From Phycisphaerales bacterium (GTDB lineage: Bacteria > Planctomycetota > Phycisphaerae > UBA1845): a stretch of DNA of 45,574 bases. A program made the translations under genes and the position numbers. Below are positions 17,595-25,869 of this stretch, one piece after another (positions within the stretch are counted from its first letter, which is position 1; each line of letters opens with the position of its first letter). Below the pieces are notes generated by a model. That model was not told the DNA's origin. It saw only the letters and a program-made list of their open reading frames with translations, and did no database searches. The stretch lies in contig CP070691.1 of the NCBI GenBank assembly GCA_020353195.1, positions 1,368,781-1,414,354 of the forward strand. The letters run 5' to 3'.

Positions 17595-17623
17595 TTGACA
17601 GGCGCGGTCGGCACTGGTATTTG
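17595..17623 (+). promoter_or_regulatory. Sigma-70-type promoter upstream of the DUF2203 gene
   Basis: TTGACA at 17595-17600 and TATTTG at 17618-17623 are separated by 17 bases. The predicted start lies about 45 bases before the ATG at 17677. It is the best full promoter match in the window and splits this gene from the holA operon. Confidence 0.6.
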
Positions 17624-17676
17624 TCGTTCGTAGTGGGCAAATGGAACTTGCAACCTGAGTCGGGGGAACAGGTACG

Positions 17677-18105
17677 ATGAGAGAGTCCAACACCGGTGTT
17701 CCGCGGCCGGCGAGAACACAGGCTCCGCAGAAGCTCTTTTCCGTCGAACAGGCCAACCGAACCTTACCGCTGGTGCGGCGAATCCTCCGCGATGTAGTAA
17801 CGCAATATCGCCTGGTGGAGAGGATTCAGAAGCGTCGGCGGAAGCTGGCGTGCCAGGGGCGGCTGGACGAACTGAAATCAGTGGAAGATCGGGGCCTCGA
17901 GGCAGCCCGTCGGCTGTCCGATCTGCTCACGGAGCTGTCGTCCATCGGATGCGAGGTGAAGGACTACGAACGAGGCTGCGTCGACTTTCCCGCAATGTGC
18001 GACAGCCGGGAGATCTACCTCTGCTGGAGGTTGAACGAAGAGCGCGTAAGCCACTGGCATGAGCGACACGTCGGCGAAGCGGGACGCCGAGCCCTTCCCT
18101 TCTGA
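17677..18105 (+). CDS. DUF2203 family protein
   Basis: The product has 142 residues. Its sequence fits DUF2203: an N-terminal LFSVEQANRTLPLVRRILRDVV helix, a basic middle helix (QKRRRKLACQGRLDELKS), then SSIGCEVKDYERGCVDFPAM...REIYLCWRLNEERVSHWHERHVGEAGRRALP. The G-x-x-V-K-D, VDFP, LCWR and WHE positions are the family's conserved features. No biochemical function is known. It is likely cytoplasmic; a cofactor or metal could bind the conserved Asp/His/Cys, but that is a guess. Confidence 0.85.
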   Translation: MRESNTGVPRPARTQAPQKLFSVEQANRTLPLVRRILRDVVTQYRLVERIQKRRRKLACQGRLDELKSVEDRGLEAARRLSDLLTELSSIGCEVKDYERGCVDFPAMCDSREIYLCWRLNEERVSHWHERHVGEAGRRALPF

Positions 18106-18234
18106 CTGCGCGGGTTGAGTGATTCGGGCCGTGCCGGGTTGCTCGATTCCGGCCACGATCTCGCGTATCATCCCGGAAACAAGGTCCCCAACGGCAGAGC
18201 ACGTGCTGTGCGGTGCGACGGTGAGGCTGTGTCC

Positions 18235-18588
18235 ATGAACGACAACGACACGACGGTCGCGGAGCTTCGCAGGATGTTCGCGGAGTTTGTGGCCCGGCGC
18301 AACTGGGAGCAGTTCCACGATCCGAAGAACCTCGCCTCCTCCATCGCGATCGAAGCGGCGGAGCTGATGGAGCATTTCCAGTGGGTCCGCAGCGACCAAT
18401 TGGGCGAGGTTCGCGAAGATCCGAAGCAACTGGCCGCGATCCGGGAGGAGCTGGCCGACGTCGCCGCCTTCGTGCTGGCGTTTGCGAACTCGATGCAGAT
18501 CGACATCGCGTCCGCCGTCGCCGACAAGATGGCCAAGAACGCGCAGAAGTACCCGGCCGAGAAGTACTACGGGCGATTCAAGGCATAG
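18235..18588 (+). CDS. MazG-like nucleotide pyrophosphohydrolase (dCTPase / RS21-C6 type)
   Basis: The product has 117 residues from the ATG at 18235; the longer frame upstream has no homology-like content. It is an all-alpha NTP pyrophosphohydrolase: NWEQFHDPKNLASSIAIEAAELMEHFQW contains the EAAELME metal-binding motif, and REELADVAAFVLAFAN provides the second acidic ExxD set. The NW..FH.PKNL opening and C-terminal KYPAEKYYG are typical of the RS21-C6/dCTPase group, which hydrolyses modified or surplus dNTPs (house-cleaning). It lies 129 bases after the DUF2203 gene and may share its transcript. No paired toxin-antitoxin gene is present. Confidence 0.88.
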   Translation: MNDNDTTVAELRRMFAEFVARRNWEQFHDPKNLASSIAIEAAELMEHFQWVRSDQLGEVREDPKQLAAIREELADVAAFVLAFANSMQIDIASAVADKMAKNAQKYPAEKYYGRFKA

Positions 18589-18699
18589 CATTTGTTAGCG
18601 GAGCTGTGTCGGGCGGGCGTTCCGGGCCCTCGGCGCATCACGCCCCTGGCCCGGCTCCTGCACGAGCGAGTCAAGTCGAATGTCCATCGCCCGCGAGGT

Positions 18700-19572
18700 T
18701 CAGCCGAGCGCACTGCCGGCCAGCGCGATGGCAAAGATCGCGAACATAAGCAACAGGACAATCGCCGGCAGCCAGAGTACGGCCACGGCGGCAAGCCAAC
18801 CGGGGGTCTGATGCACTTCCCGGATACCGAGGATGATGGCGACAGTCGACCAGATGCCCGCGACATGACCGCCACAAAGGGGGATCGCGGCCAGCGCCTG
18901 GGGACCCATGCCGTAGAGGATGACGCGATACGTGTGGCCGAACGACCTGCGCTGTGGCGTGGACAACACCAACACCAGATGAACGCACCCGCCCATGATG
19001 ATCCCGGCGATCGGCGGGCTGATGAGCGGCCATATCAGCGTCACGCAGGCCATGAGTGCCCACTCGAGTACACCTGGGGCGCCTCCGCTTTGCGCGATGA
19101 CCAGAATCGCAACCATGCCCAACGACATCGCCGTGGACAGCACCGCTCCGATGCAGGCGCTCATCGCGGCGAACCAGTAAGCCTCGACGTTACTCTGGCC
19201 GACGTGCTGGCGGAAGAAGGTGGGCGCCGCGACCAGGGTCATCCTGAACGTGGCCCACCACGCCCGCCACAGGCCGACGTGCCGGCGTTCGTCCCACGGC
19301 GAGCCGACTCGGCCCTGGGCGTCGGGTGCGACGGGCCTGACGGTCATCTGCCGCGCGTCAACCGCCCGATCGCAGCTCACGCAGATGAATGTTCGTGGAT
19401 ACGGCAAGCCCCTCTCGTCGTTTCCCTGATACGCTTGCCCGCAGTGCGGGCAGAGGAACTCGACGGCGCCCGGCTCGAACTGGTAGTCAGTGACCGCGAA
19501 CGGACGGCCGCACTCCGGGCAATCGGTGCGGGTGAGGTTGAACAACAGGTAGTAACAATTCTGACAGCGCAT
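18700..19572 (-). CDS. Zinc-ribbon membrane protein (Yip1-like)
   Basis: From ATG 19572 the product has 290 residues; a GTG at 19611 would add 13. Two zinc ribbons come first: CQNC...CPEC (Cys3, 6, 18, 21) and CPHC...CVSC (Cys41, 44, 64, 67). About five hydrophobic segments follow between about 135 and 290 (for example MSACIGAVLSTAMSLGMVAILVIA, WALMACVTLIWPLISPPIAGIIMGG and LAAVAVLWLPAIVLLLMFAIFAIAL), resembling the Yip1 membrane domain. Function is unknown. Such proteins are frequent in Planctomycetota. It ends facing the MazG-like gene with a 111-base gap. Confidence 0.75.
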   Translation of the reverse strand: MRCQNCYYLLFNLTRTDCPECGRPFAVTDYQFEPGAVEFLCPHCGQAYQGNDERGLPYPRTFICVSCDRAVDARQMTVRPVAPDAQGRVGSPWDERRHVGLWRAWWATFRMTLVAAPTFFRQHVGQSNVEAYWFAAMSACIGAVLSTAMSLGMVAILVIAQSGGAPGVLEWALMACVTLIWPLISPPIAGIIMGGCVHLVLVLSTPQRRSFGHTYRVILYGMGPQALAAIPLCGGHVAGIWSTVAIILGIREVHQTPGWLAAVAVLWLPAIVLLLMFAIFAIALAGSALG

Positions 19573-19711
19573 GACAACTTGCGGACGGGACGGGTCGGTT
19601 ATCGCGGGCACGGGCTTACGCGTCGTCCCCTGGCACCCGCCCCTGCGGAGCTCGGTGAAGCGGCCCCATGCCGCCCCGGTATTGTTCGACGATGATACGG
19701 TTGGATTGAGG

Positions 19712-22267
19712 CTAGCGGAAGGCGGGGCGTTTGCAGACCTCTTCGAGGTATACGTGGAGGCTGTCGTGCGGCGCGGGCCGCTGTGAGATTTCGACCGACC
19801 GCTTGAGGGCGCGCATTGCCTCGTTGGATTGACCCATCAGTTCGTAGGCCCGGGCTTTCTGTTCCCAGGCCTGGGCCTCCATGCGGTTGTTGTCGTGGCG
19901 GCGGGCCAGGTCGATCCGCTGGTCGATGCTGGCCAGAGCCTCGGACAATCGCCGGGTCTGCAGGTACATCTCGGCCATGTGCTCGTACACCAGCGTCAGC
20001 CCGTTCCAGAAGCCCGTTCCCTCCAGGCTCGCGAGGGCGGAATCGAAGCGGGTTTTCGCGCCGTCGAAATCGCTGAGCAGGCAGGCGCAGCGCCCCAGGT
20101 TCATCTGCGACACGCCGACGTTGACCCGATCACCGATCTCCTCCGCCAGCGCCAGGGCCCGGTGGTAGTACTCCCCGGCTTCGGTATAGCGCTCCTGCTT
20201 CAGCAGGACGGTGCCCATCCCGTTGTAGGGCCACTGGAGTGACACGAGGTCGGCACACTCCTTGCTGATGACGATGGCTTCGGCGAAGGCGTCCTCGGCT
20301 TCGTCCAGCCGGTCCAGCCGCATCAGGGTGAAGCCCAGGTTGCCCAGGATCTTGGCTGACTCGGTGTGCAGGCTCAGATCGCAGCTGATCTGGCGGGCCC
20401 GTCCCAGGAACTCGAATGCCAGCGAATACTCGCCCTTGTAGTAGTACATCACGCCCAGGTTGCTCAGCGCCTCGGCCAGCCGGGGCTGGTCGTCCATCTC
20501 GCGCGCCAAGCGCTCCTGCCGCTGGTGATGCTCGACGGCGCGGTCGTACTGGCCCAGGCGGGCATAGCACGCGCCGATGAGACTGACCGGCTCGATGTAG
20601 GCGGAGTCGACGGCCAATGACTGGTTGGCCAGGTCAATCGCCCGCTCATAGTCGGCATCGGCGAACGCCCGCCGCCCGCGGATGAACTTCTCCATGGCCT
20701 CGAGGCTTTCGGTGCCGCCGCCGGCGGCGCAGCGGCGCTTGGGCGACTGCGCCCGCCCGATTATCTCGATCAGTTTGTCTGCGAGCCGGTCTTCCAGGGC
20801 GAACAGGTCTTCGGCCTTTCCCGATGCCGTCGCGACGTGCTGCACATCCTCGCGGTTTGCGGCTATCAGGTGGGCGCTGATCCGCAAGTCGGTCCCCGCA
20901 CGCTGGAAGCTGCCTCCGACCACCGTGCCCGCCCCGACCTTGCGAGCCGCTTCGAGAATCTGCTCGGTGTCGGCCCCGGTGGAATCGTCACCCGCTGCGG
21001 AGCCCAGCATCTTGGCGAAGCTCATCCGGTCGGCCACGTGCAGGCCTTGCACCTGAATCAGGCGGCTCGTCAGGCAATCCACGACGGCTTCGCCGATCCA
21101 GTCGTCCTCCGGGTGGCCGGTGACGTTCCGGAACGTCTGCAGCGTGACCCCCTCGGGCGATTGGCCCGCAACCGGATGCAGGGCCCCGGCATGTCCTTCC
21201 CCGGCCCGCAGGGCCTGACCGACCGCCGCCGCCGAGGCAAACCGGTGATCGGGTCGTTTGGCCAGGCACGTCTCGACCACGCGCCGGTACCACGCGGGTA
21301 CCCGGCGGGCCACCTCCGCGGGCCACATGACCGGCGCCCGCTTGTGCTTCTGGGCCACGTCCAGCACGCCGGTGCCCTCAAACGGCGGGCGCCCGGCAAC
21401 GAGGCAATACAACACGCCGCCCAGGGCGTAGATGTCCGCCTGCGGCGTCGGGGTGCGGTTACTGTCGAACTGCTCGGGGGCCATGTAGTTCGGAGTGCCA
21501 AGGAGCTGTCCTACGCGTGTCACGCCCGGATCGACGTCGGCCGACTGGATCTTGACCAGTCCTAAGTCCATGATCTTGACCACGCCGTCGCTGCGGAGCA
21601 TGAGATTGCTCGGCTTGAAGTCGCGGTGGATCAACTCGGCGGCGTGGATGGCGGCCAATCCGGACGCGGCCTGGAGGCCGATGTCGACGGCCTGGCTCCA
21701 GCCGAACTCGCCGACCGATCGGATGATCTCGCGCAGGTTCCTGCCGTCCACGTACTCCATTACGAAGTACCAGGTGCCCTTGACCGAATCGCAGTCGAAC
21801 ACGCGGGCGACGTTAGGGTGATTCACGCAGACCCCCGCGTGAGCCTCGTTCCTCAGCCGGGCGACGGCGATGTCCGAAAACGCCTCGTCGACCGGCTTGA
21901 GGATCTTGACTACGCATAACTGGTCGAGGTGGGTGTCCCGGGCCAGGACGAGCTTCCCCTGGGCGCCGGCGCCCAGCATGCGGATGACCGAATACCGCTC
22001 CGGCTGTACCGTGTTCCACACGTCAAGGACGGTTTCCGCCAGCCGTTCGCCGTCTTTCTGAAGAGCCGTGTCGGGAGGGTCGCATGCCTGCGGGAAAACG
22101 AAACTGCACGCCCGGCACCGCCGCGTCGATGCGTCCACGCTGTCGAATGCATCGGCAGCGGCGCAGTTGGGGCAGTTCTGGATCGACTGTTTCCCCGGCG
22201 TCATCGCCCGCGCAACGTCGAGGTACAGTGCCCCCGATGATGTCTGGCCAGCACTCACAATGTGCAT
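19712..22267 (-). CDS. Ser/Thr protein kinase with TolB-like and TPR domains
   Basis: The 851-residue protein begins with a small zinc ribbon (CPNC...CRAC, residues 32-54). A Hanks-type kinase follows: glycine loop LGAGAQGKLVLA (98-109), VVK with Lys121, HRDFKPSN (214-221) and MAPEQF (262-267). The metal-binding DFG is DLG (234-236), a common variant in such kinases. Residues about 372-490 match the N-terminal TolB-like/FlgO-like domain of adenylate-cyclase-type signalling proteins (FRNVTGHPEDDWIGEAVVDCL). The C-terminal 300 residues are MalT-type TPRs (YYYKGEYSLAFEFLGRARQI and later units). No transmembrane segment is obvious, so it is probably cytoplasmic. It may phosphorylate partners bound by its TPRs; FHA proteins such as that at 11452-12540 are candidate readers. 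A divergent gap separates it from polA. Confidence 0.9.
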   Translation of the reverse strand: MHIVSAGQTSSGALYLDVARAMTPGKQSIQNCPNCAAADAFDSVDASTRRCRACSFVFPQACDPPDTALQKDGERLAETVLDVWNTVQPERYSVIRMLGAGAQGKLVLARDTHLDQLCVVKILKPVDEAFSDIAVARLRNEAHAGVCVNHPNVARVFDCDSVKGTWYFVMEYVDGRNLREIIRSVGEFGWSQAVDIGLQAASGLAAIHAAELIHRDFKPSNLMLRSDGVVKIMDLGLVKIQSADVDPGVTRVGQLLGTPNYMAPEQFDSNRTPTPQADIYALGGVLYCLVAGRPPFEGTGVLDVAQKHKRAPVMWPAEVARRVPAWYRRVVETCLAKRPDHRFASAAAVGQALRAGEGHAGALHPVAGQSPEGVTLQTFRNVTGHPEDDWIGEAVVDCLTSRLIQVQGLHVADRMSFAKMLGSAAGDDSTGADTEQILEAARKVGAGTVVGGSFQRAGTDLRISAHLIAANREDVQHVATASGKAEDLFALEDRLADKLIEIIGRAQSPKRRCAAGGGTESLEAMEKFIRGRRAFADADYERAIDLANQSLAVDSAYIEPVSLIGACYARLGQYDRAVEHHQRQERLAREMDDQPRLAEALSNLGVMYYYKGEYSLAFEFLGRARQISCDLSLHTESAKILGNLGFTLMRLDRLDEAEDAFAEAIVISKECADLVSLQWPYNGMGTVLLKQERYTEAGEYYHRALALAEEIGDRVNVGVSQMNLGRCACLLSDFDGAKTRFDSALASLEGTGFWNGLTLVYEHMAEMYLQTRRLSEALASIDQRIDLARRHDNNRMEAQAWEQKARAYELMGQSNEAMRALKRSVEISQRPAPHDSLHVYLEEVCKRPAFR

Positions 22268-22822
22268 CCATAGACAGTCGCCGGCCCGGCGCGGTCGGCC
22301 GGCAACCCTGTGATTTTAGAGTCATCCCCGCAGTTCGGGAAGGAAAAACGCCGAGAAAAACCCATTCCAACTTCAGGTCAGGAATGATTTTAGCACTGTC
22401 GTCGTCAGCTGCTAAAATCGGGAATTCACCCGCCCCGGGCGCCCTCCCGACCCTCCCGATTGCGCCAGGTCGCCGCCGGTCGCCCGAGCCGGATTTCCCC
22501 CACTTACCAGAACCCCCTTGTCCTCCGATCGGTGCGTCGCTTGACGCCCGTGGAGCGGCCTTCTATATGGGGGGCGCGATTCCGGGCCGGCGGTGTGGCA
22601 TGGGATTGTCGGCAGTTTTTCTCTCGAGAGTGAGCCCGTGGCAGCACCGGCTCGCCTGCGAGCACGGGCAAGGGCTGCCCGGGGCGGGCGGTCGACCTAC
22701 CACAGCGCCGGATGCAGAGGGTCGTTGCCCACGCCAACGACGCAACGGCGGCCGCGCATCGAGGCACGACCGGTTGAAGCTCGACCCGCAGGTCTCGGTG
22801 GCGCGGACGGGGCGGAGCACCG
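22268..22822. other. Divergent intergenic region between kinase and polA (555 bases)
   Basis: No convincing gene was found here. It contains a 10-bp inverted repeat (22386-22419), a further GATTTTAG at 22312-22319, the palindrome CTCTCGAGAG at 22621-22630, and a GTCGTTG/CAACGAC stem at 22721-22741 in the polA leader. It should hold promoters for both genes, but no clear -35/-10 pair was seen. Confidence 0.4.
22386..22419. promoter_or_regulatory. Perfect 10-bp inverted repeat between kinase and polA
   Basis: GATTTTAGCA (22386-22395) and TGCTAAAATC (22410-22419) are exact inverted repeats; CTG/CAG inside can extend the stem around one bulged base. A third GATTTTAG lies at 22312-22319. AT-rich arms in GC-rich DNA, placed between two divergent genes, fit a dimeric repressor site better than a terminator, since no T tract follows. 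The binding protein is unknown. Confidence 0.45.
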
Positions 22823-25540
22823 ATGCGCAAAGCCCTGTACATCATTGACGGGCATGCCCAGATCTACCGTTCGTACTATGCACGGGTTCCGCCGCTGACG
22901 AGCCCGTCCGGTGAACCGACCAAGGCGACTCACGTCTTCTGTCAGTCGCTGCTCAACCTGATACGGACGCGTCGACCCGACTACCTGGCGATGGCTCTGG
23001 ACGTGAGCGACCGGACGGTTTTCCGTTGTGAGATCGACGCGCAATACAAGGCCAACCGCGAGCCTCCGCCCGACGATCTGCCCCCACAGGCTGACCGCAT
23101 TACCAGCATCGTCCGGGCGATGGGCGTGCCCGTGTTCCGGAAAGAGGGGTTCGAGGCGGACGACCTGATGGCCACCATTGTGGAGCGGTTGTCCGGGCGG
23201 GACCTGGACATCTACCTGGTGAGCCGTGACAAGGATCTGGACCAGTTGATCTCGGACCGGGTCTGCCTGTTCGACCCGTTGAACGACGACGTCATCGACC
23301 GGGCCAGGCTCGCGGACAGCAAGGGTTTCACTCCGGAGCAGGCGATCGACGTGCAGGTGCTGACCGGCGATCCGACGGACAACATCCCGGGGGTGGCGGG
23401 CATCGGGCCGAAGACCGCCGCGAAGCTGGTCGCGAAGTACGGCTCGGCGGAGGCGGTTGTCGCCCATGCCGACGAGCTGACGCCCAAACAGAGGCAGAAC
23501 GTGCTTGCGTTTGCCGAGCGGATGCCGATTACGAGGCAGCTGGTCACGCTTCGCCGTGATGTGGAGTTCGACTTCGACCTGGACGCATGTCGGTTCGAGG
23601 GCGTTCCCGTGGCTGCCGTGGGTTCGATCTTCGAGGAGCTGGGATTCGCCCGGCTGACCGAGCAGTTGGCGAACCTGCCGGGCGATCTGAAGGTCGGCGA
23701 TACGCCGGTACCGGCCAAGCTGGACGTCGTGACCGAAGCGGTCGATTACCGCCTGGTTGACAGCGTCGAAGGGCTTGACCGCCTGGCTGTTGATCTCGCC
23801 CGGCAGCCGGCATTCGCGTTTGACACGGAAACCACGGGCTTGAATCCGGTGGCTTCGGACCTCGTCGGTCTCTCGCTCTGCTGGAAACCGAGTCAGGCCT
23901 GTTACGTGCCCGTGCGGGCGGCGGTCGGCAATACGCTCGCGCTGGGAAGGGTGATCGAGAAGCTGGGCCCGAGTTTCGCCGATCCTGCCGTTCGGAAGGC
24001 CGGGCAGAACGTGAAGTTCGATCTGATCGCGCTTCGCCAGGCGGGCATCGAGGTCGCGGGTGTCGAGTTCGACACGATGATCGCCAGCGCCCTGCTCGAT
24101 CCGACCCGGCGCTCACACAGCCTCGACGCGCTGGCGCGGGAGCTATGCGGCCACTCCATGATTCCGATCAAGGAGCTGATCGGCACGGGGAAGAAGCAGG
24201 TTTCCATTGATCAGGTCGATACGGCCCGGGTGTGCGAGTACGCCTGTGAGGACGCCGACTACACGTGGCGTATCAAGGAGATCCTCGAGCCGCAGATGGC
24301 CGGCAGCCCCTTGCGCGACCTGTTCGGCGACACCGAGATGCCTCTGGTCAGAGTGCTGGTCGACATGGAGTGCAACGGGATCGCCCTGGACGCGGCCGTC
24401 TTGGCCCGCATGGACCGGATGCTCGCCGGGCGTCTGAAGGAGTTGACAGACGCGATTCACTCTGCGGCCGGCTACCCGTTCAACGTCGACTCACCGAAGC
24501 AGTTGGCCGCCGTCCTGTTCGACGAGCAGGGGCTCAAGCCGGTTCGCAAGACGAAGACCGGGCGAAGCACCGACGCGGACACGTTGGAAGTGCTGGCCGG
24601 GCAATACGACAACCCGATTCCCGGGCTGGTCCTCGAGTACCGTGAGCTGGCCAAGCTCAAGGGCACGTACATCGATCCCCTTCCGGGGATGATCGTCCCC
24701 CGGACGGGGCGAATCCATGCGAGCTTCCATCAAACGGGGACGATCACGGGGCGCCTGTCGTCGAGCGACCCGAACCTTCAGAACATTCCGGTGCGGACGG
24801 AGATGGGCCGGCGGATTCGCGAGGCGTTTGTGGCGGGTCGGCCCGACCATGTGCTGCTCACCGCCGACTACTCGCAGATCGAGCTTCGGGTGCTGGCTCA
24901 TTTCTGCAAGGACCCGACGCTCATGGAGGCGTTTCGTGCGGGCCAGGACATCCACGCGTTCGTGGCGGCGCAGGTCAACGGCGTTTCACCGCAGGAGGTG
25001 ACGAAGGAGCAGCGCAGCGCGGCCAAAGCGGTCAACTTCGGGATCGTCTACGGGCAGACGCCGTTCGGGCTGGCGCGTGCGCTGGGCATTCCGGTTGGTC
25101 AGGCGCGGGCCTTTATCGACATGTACTTCATGCGGTATCCCGGGATCCGGATGTTCATCGACCGGACGGTCGCTGAGGCCGCCGGGCGGGGTTTCGTGCG
25201 GACGATCCTGGGGCGGCGGCGGTACGTGCCGCAATTGCAGTCGCGGAACAGCCAGCAGCGTGCCCTGGGTGAGCGGATGGCGGTCAATACGGTGATTCAG
25301 GGGTCAGCAGCGGACCTGATCAAGCGTGCGATGGTCGACATCCACCGGGAGATTCAGTCCGGCGGCCATCTGTCGAGGATGCTGATCCAGGTTCACGACG
25401 AACTCGTGTTCGAGACGCCGGCCGATCGCGTGGAAGCCGAGGCTGATATGATTCGCGAGAAAATGACCGGGGCCCTTCCGCTTGATGTTCCCGTCACCGT
25501 GGACATACACTGGGGTGTCAACTGGCTGGAAGGCAAGTGA
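22823..25540 (+). CDS. polA: DNA polymerase I
   Basis: The 905-residue protein is full length. It has three domains: 5' flap nuclease (1-290, with EADD at 111-114, SRDKDLDQL and TGDPTDNIPGVAGIGPKTAA), 3'-5' exonuclease (about 305-490) and family A polymerase (about 490-905). The proofreading motifs are intact: DTET (334-337), NVKFD (Asp400) and YACEDADYT (Tyr473, Asp477). This contrasts with Taq-like enzymes that lost them. Polymerase motifs TADYSQIELRVLAH, KAVNFGIVYG (O helix with Phe) and QVHDELVFE are present. It removes RNA primers and fills gaps in lagging-strand synthesis and repair. GGAG lies six bases before the ATG. The selenoprotein and cysE follow 89 bases downstream. Confidence 0.96.
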   Translation: MRKALYIIDGHAQIYRSYYARVPPLTSPSGEPTKATHVFCQSLLNLIRTRRPDYLAMALDVSDRTVFRCEIDAQYKANREPPPDDLPPQADRITSIVRAMGVPVFRKEGFEADDLMATIVERLSGRDLDIYLVSRDKDLDQLISDRVCLFDPLNDDVIDRARLADSKGFTPEQAIDVQVLTGDPTDNIPGVAGIGPKTAAKLVAKYGSAEAVVAHADELTPKQRQNVLAFAERMPITRQLVTLRRDVEFDFDLDACRFEGVPVAAVGSIFEELGFARLTEQLANLPGDLKVGDTPVPAKLDVVTEAVDYRLVDSVEGLDRLAVDLARQPAFAFDTETTGLNPVASDLVGLSLCWKPSQACYVPVRAAVGNTLALGRVIEKLGPSFADPAVRKAGQNVKFDLIALRQAGIEVAGVEFDTMIASALLDPTRRSHSLDALARELCGHSMIPIKELIGTGKKQVSIDQVDTARVCEYACEDADYTWRIKEILEPQMAGSPLRDLFGDTEMPLVRVLVDMECNGIALDAAVLARMDRMLAGRLKELTDAIHSAAGYPFNVDSPKQLAAVLFDEQGLKPVRKTKTGRSTDADTLEVLAGQYDNPIPGLVLEYRELAKLKGTYIDPLPGMIVPRTGRIHASFHQTGTITGRLSSSDPNLQNIPVRTEMGRRIREAFVAGRPDHVLLTADYSQIELRVLAHFCKDPTLMEAFRAGQDIHAFVAAQVNGVSPQEVTKEQRSAAKAVNFGIVYGQTPFGLARALGIPVGQARAFIDMYFMRYPGIRMFIDRTVAEAAGRGFVRTILGRRRYVPQLQSRNSQQRALGERMAVNTVIQGSAADLIKRAMVDIHREIQSGGHLSRMLIQVHDELVFETPADRVEAEADMIREKMTGALPLDVPVTVDIHWGVNWLEGK

Positions 25541-25629
25541 CGCGGGGCGGGCGCGGCTGGAATCCGGTGGTTCGGGGGGCACGGTGGCGGCGCGAGCGTG
25601 TTGTGCGTGCGCATAACGGAGCGTGACTG

Positions 25630-25869
25630 ATGAAGATCTCGATCAAGTACTGTGTAGAGTGAAACTACCGACCCCAGGCCGTGAGTCTGGCGGATGCGAT
25701 CAAGGCCAAGTTCGGCATCGAAGCGGAGTGCGTCGAAGGTGGTGGTGGGATTTTCGATGTTCGCCTGGACGGGAAGCTGATTTACAGCAGGCATCAGACG
25801 GGCCGGTTCCCCGAGCATCGCGAGGTGCTGACCGCGATTGCCCACGTAGCACCGAAGACGTCCCCATGA
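25630..25869 (+). CDS. selW: SelW/Rdx-family selenoprotein with in-frame TGA (Sec11)
   Basis: Reading from ATG 25630 (GGAG upstream) gives MKISIKYCVE, then TGA at 25660-25662, then NYRPQAVSLADAIKAKFGIE and on through GGGGIFDVRLDGKLIYS and TGRFPEHREVL to the stop at 25867-25869: 79 residues with Sec at 11. This is the complete Rdx (SelW/SelT/SelH) family layout: a YCxxU/C motif after the first strand, NYRP, G-x-G-G-x-F-x-V, DGKL and TGRFPE. The TGA falls exactly at the second redox position of CxxC. Rdx proteins have a thioredoxin-like fold and are thought to reduce or bind thiols. A SECIS-like hairpin lies just downstream. The stop overlaps the cysE start. Alternative: a Cys-to-TGA mutation or sequencing error, unlikely given the position. 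A naive annotation would begin at the GTG at 25681 and lose the active site. Confidence 0.92.
25669..25696 (+). promoter_or_regulatory. Candidate bacterial SECIS hairpin
   Basis: Downstream of the UGA, CCAG (25674-25677) pairs with CTGG (25687-25690). CC (25672-25673) pairs with GG (25692-25693) across a bulged C, and G·U and C-G pairs extend it to 25669/25696. The nine-base apical loop (GCCGTGAGT) includes G and U residues and begins 16 bases after the UGA, within the spacing known for SelB-binding elements. The fold was done by eye. Confidence 0.5.

Noticed and set aside
22084..22848. 254-codon plus-strand frame before polA
   Set aside because: It overlaps the kinase N-terminus antisense and the polA start in another frame; the product has no domain and skewed Arg/Pro content.
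25660..25662. TGA as a true stop or a disabled Cys codon (pseudogene)
   Set aside because: The TGA falls exactly at the redox position of a CxxC family, downstream motifs are intact, and a SECIS-like hairpin follows. A sequencing error cannot be fully excluded.
25681..25869. 62-residue protein starting at GTG 25681
   Set aside because: This is the C-terminal part of the SelW-type selenoprotein; starting here removes the first strand and the redox motif.
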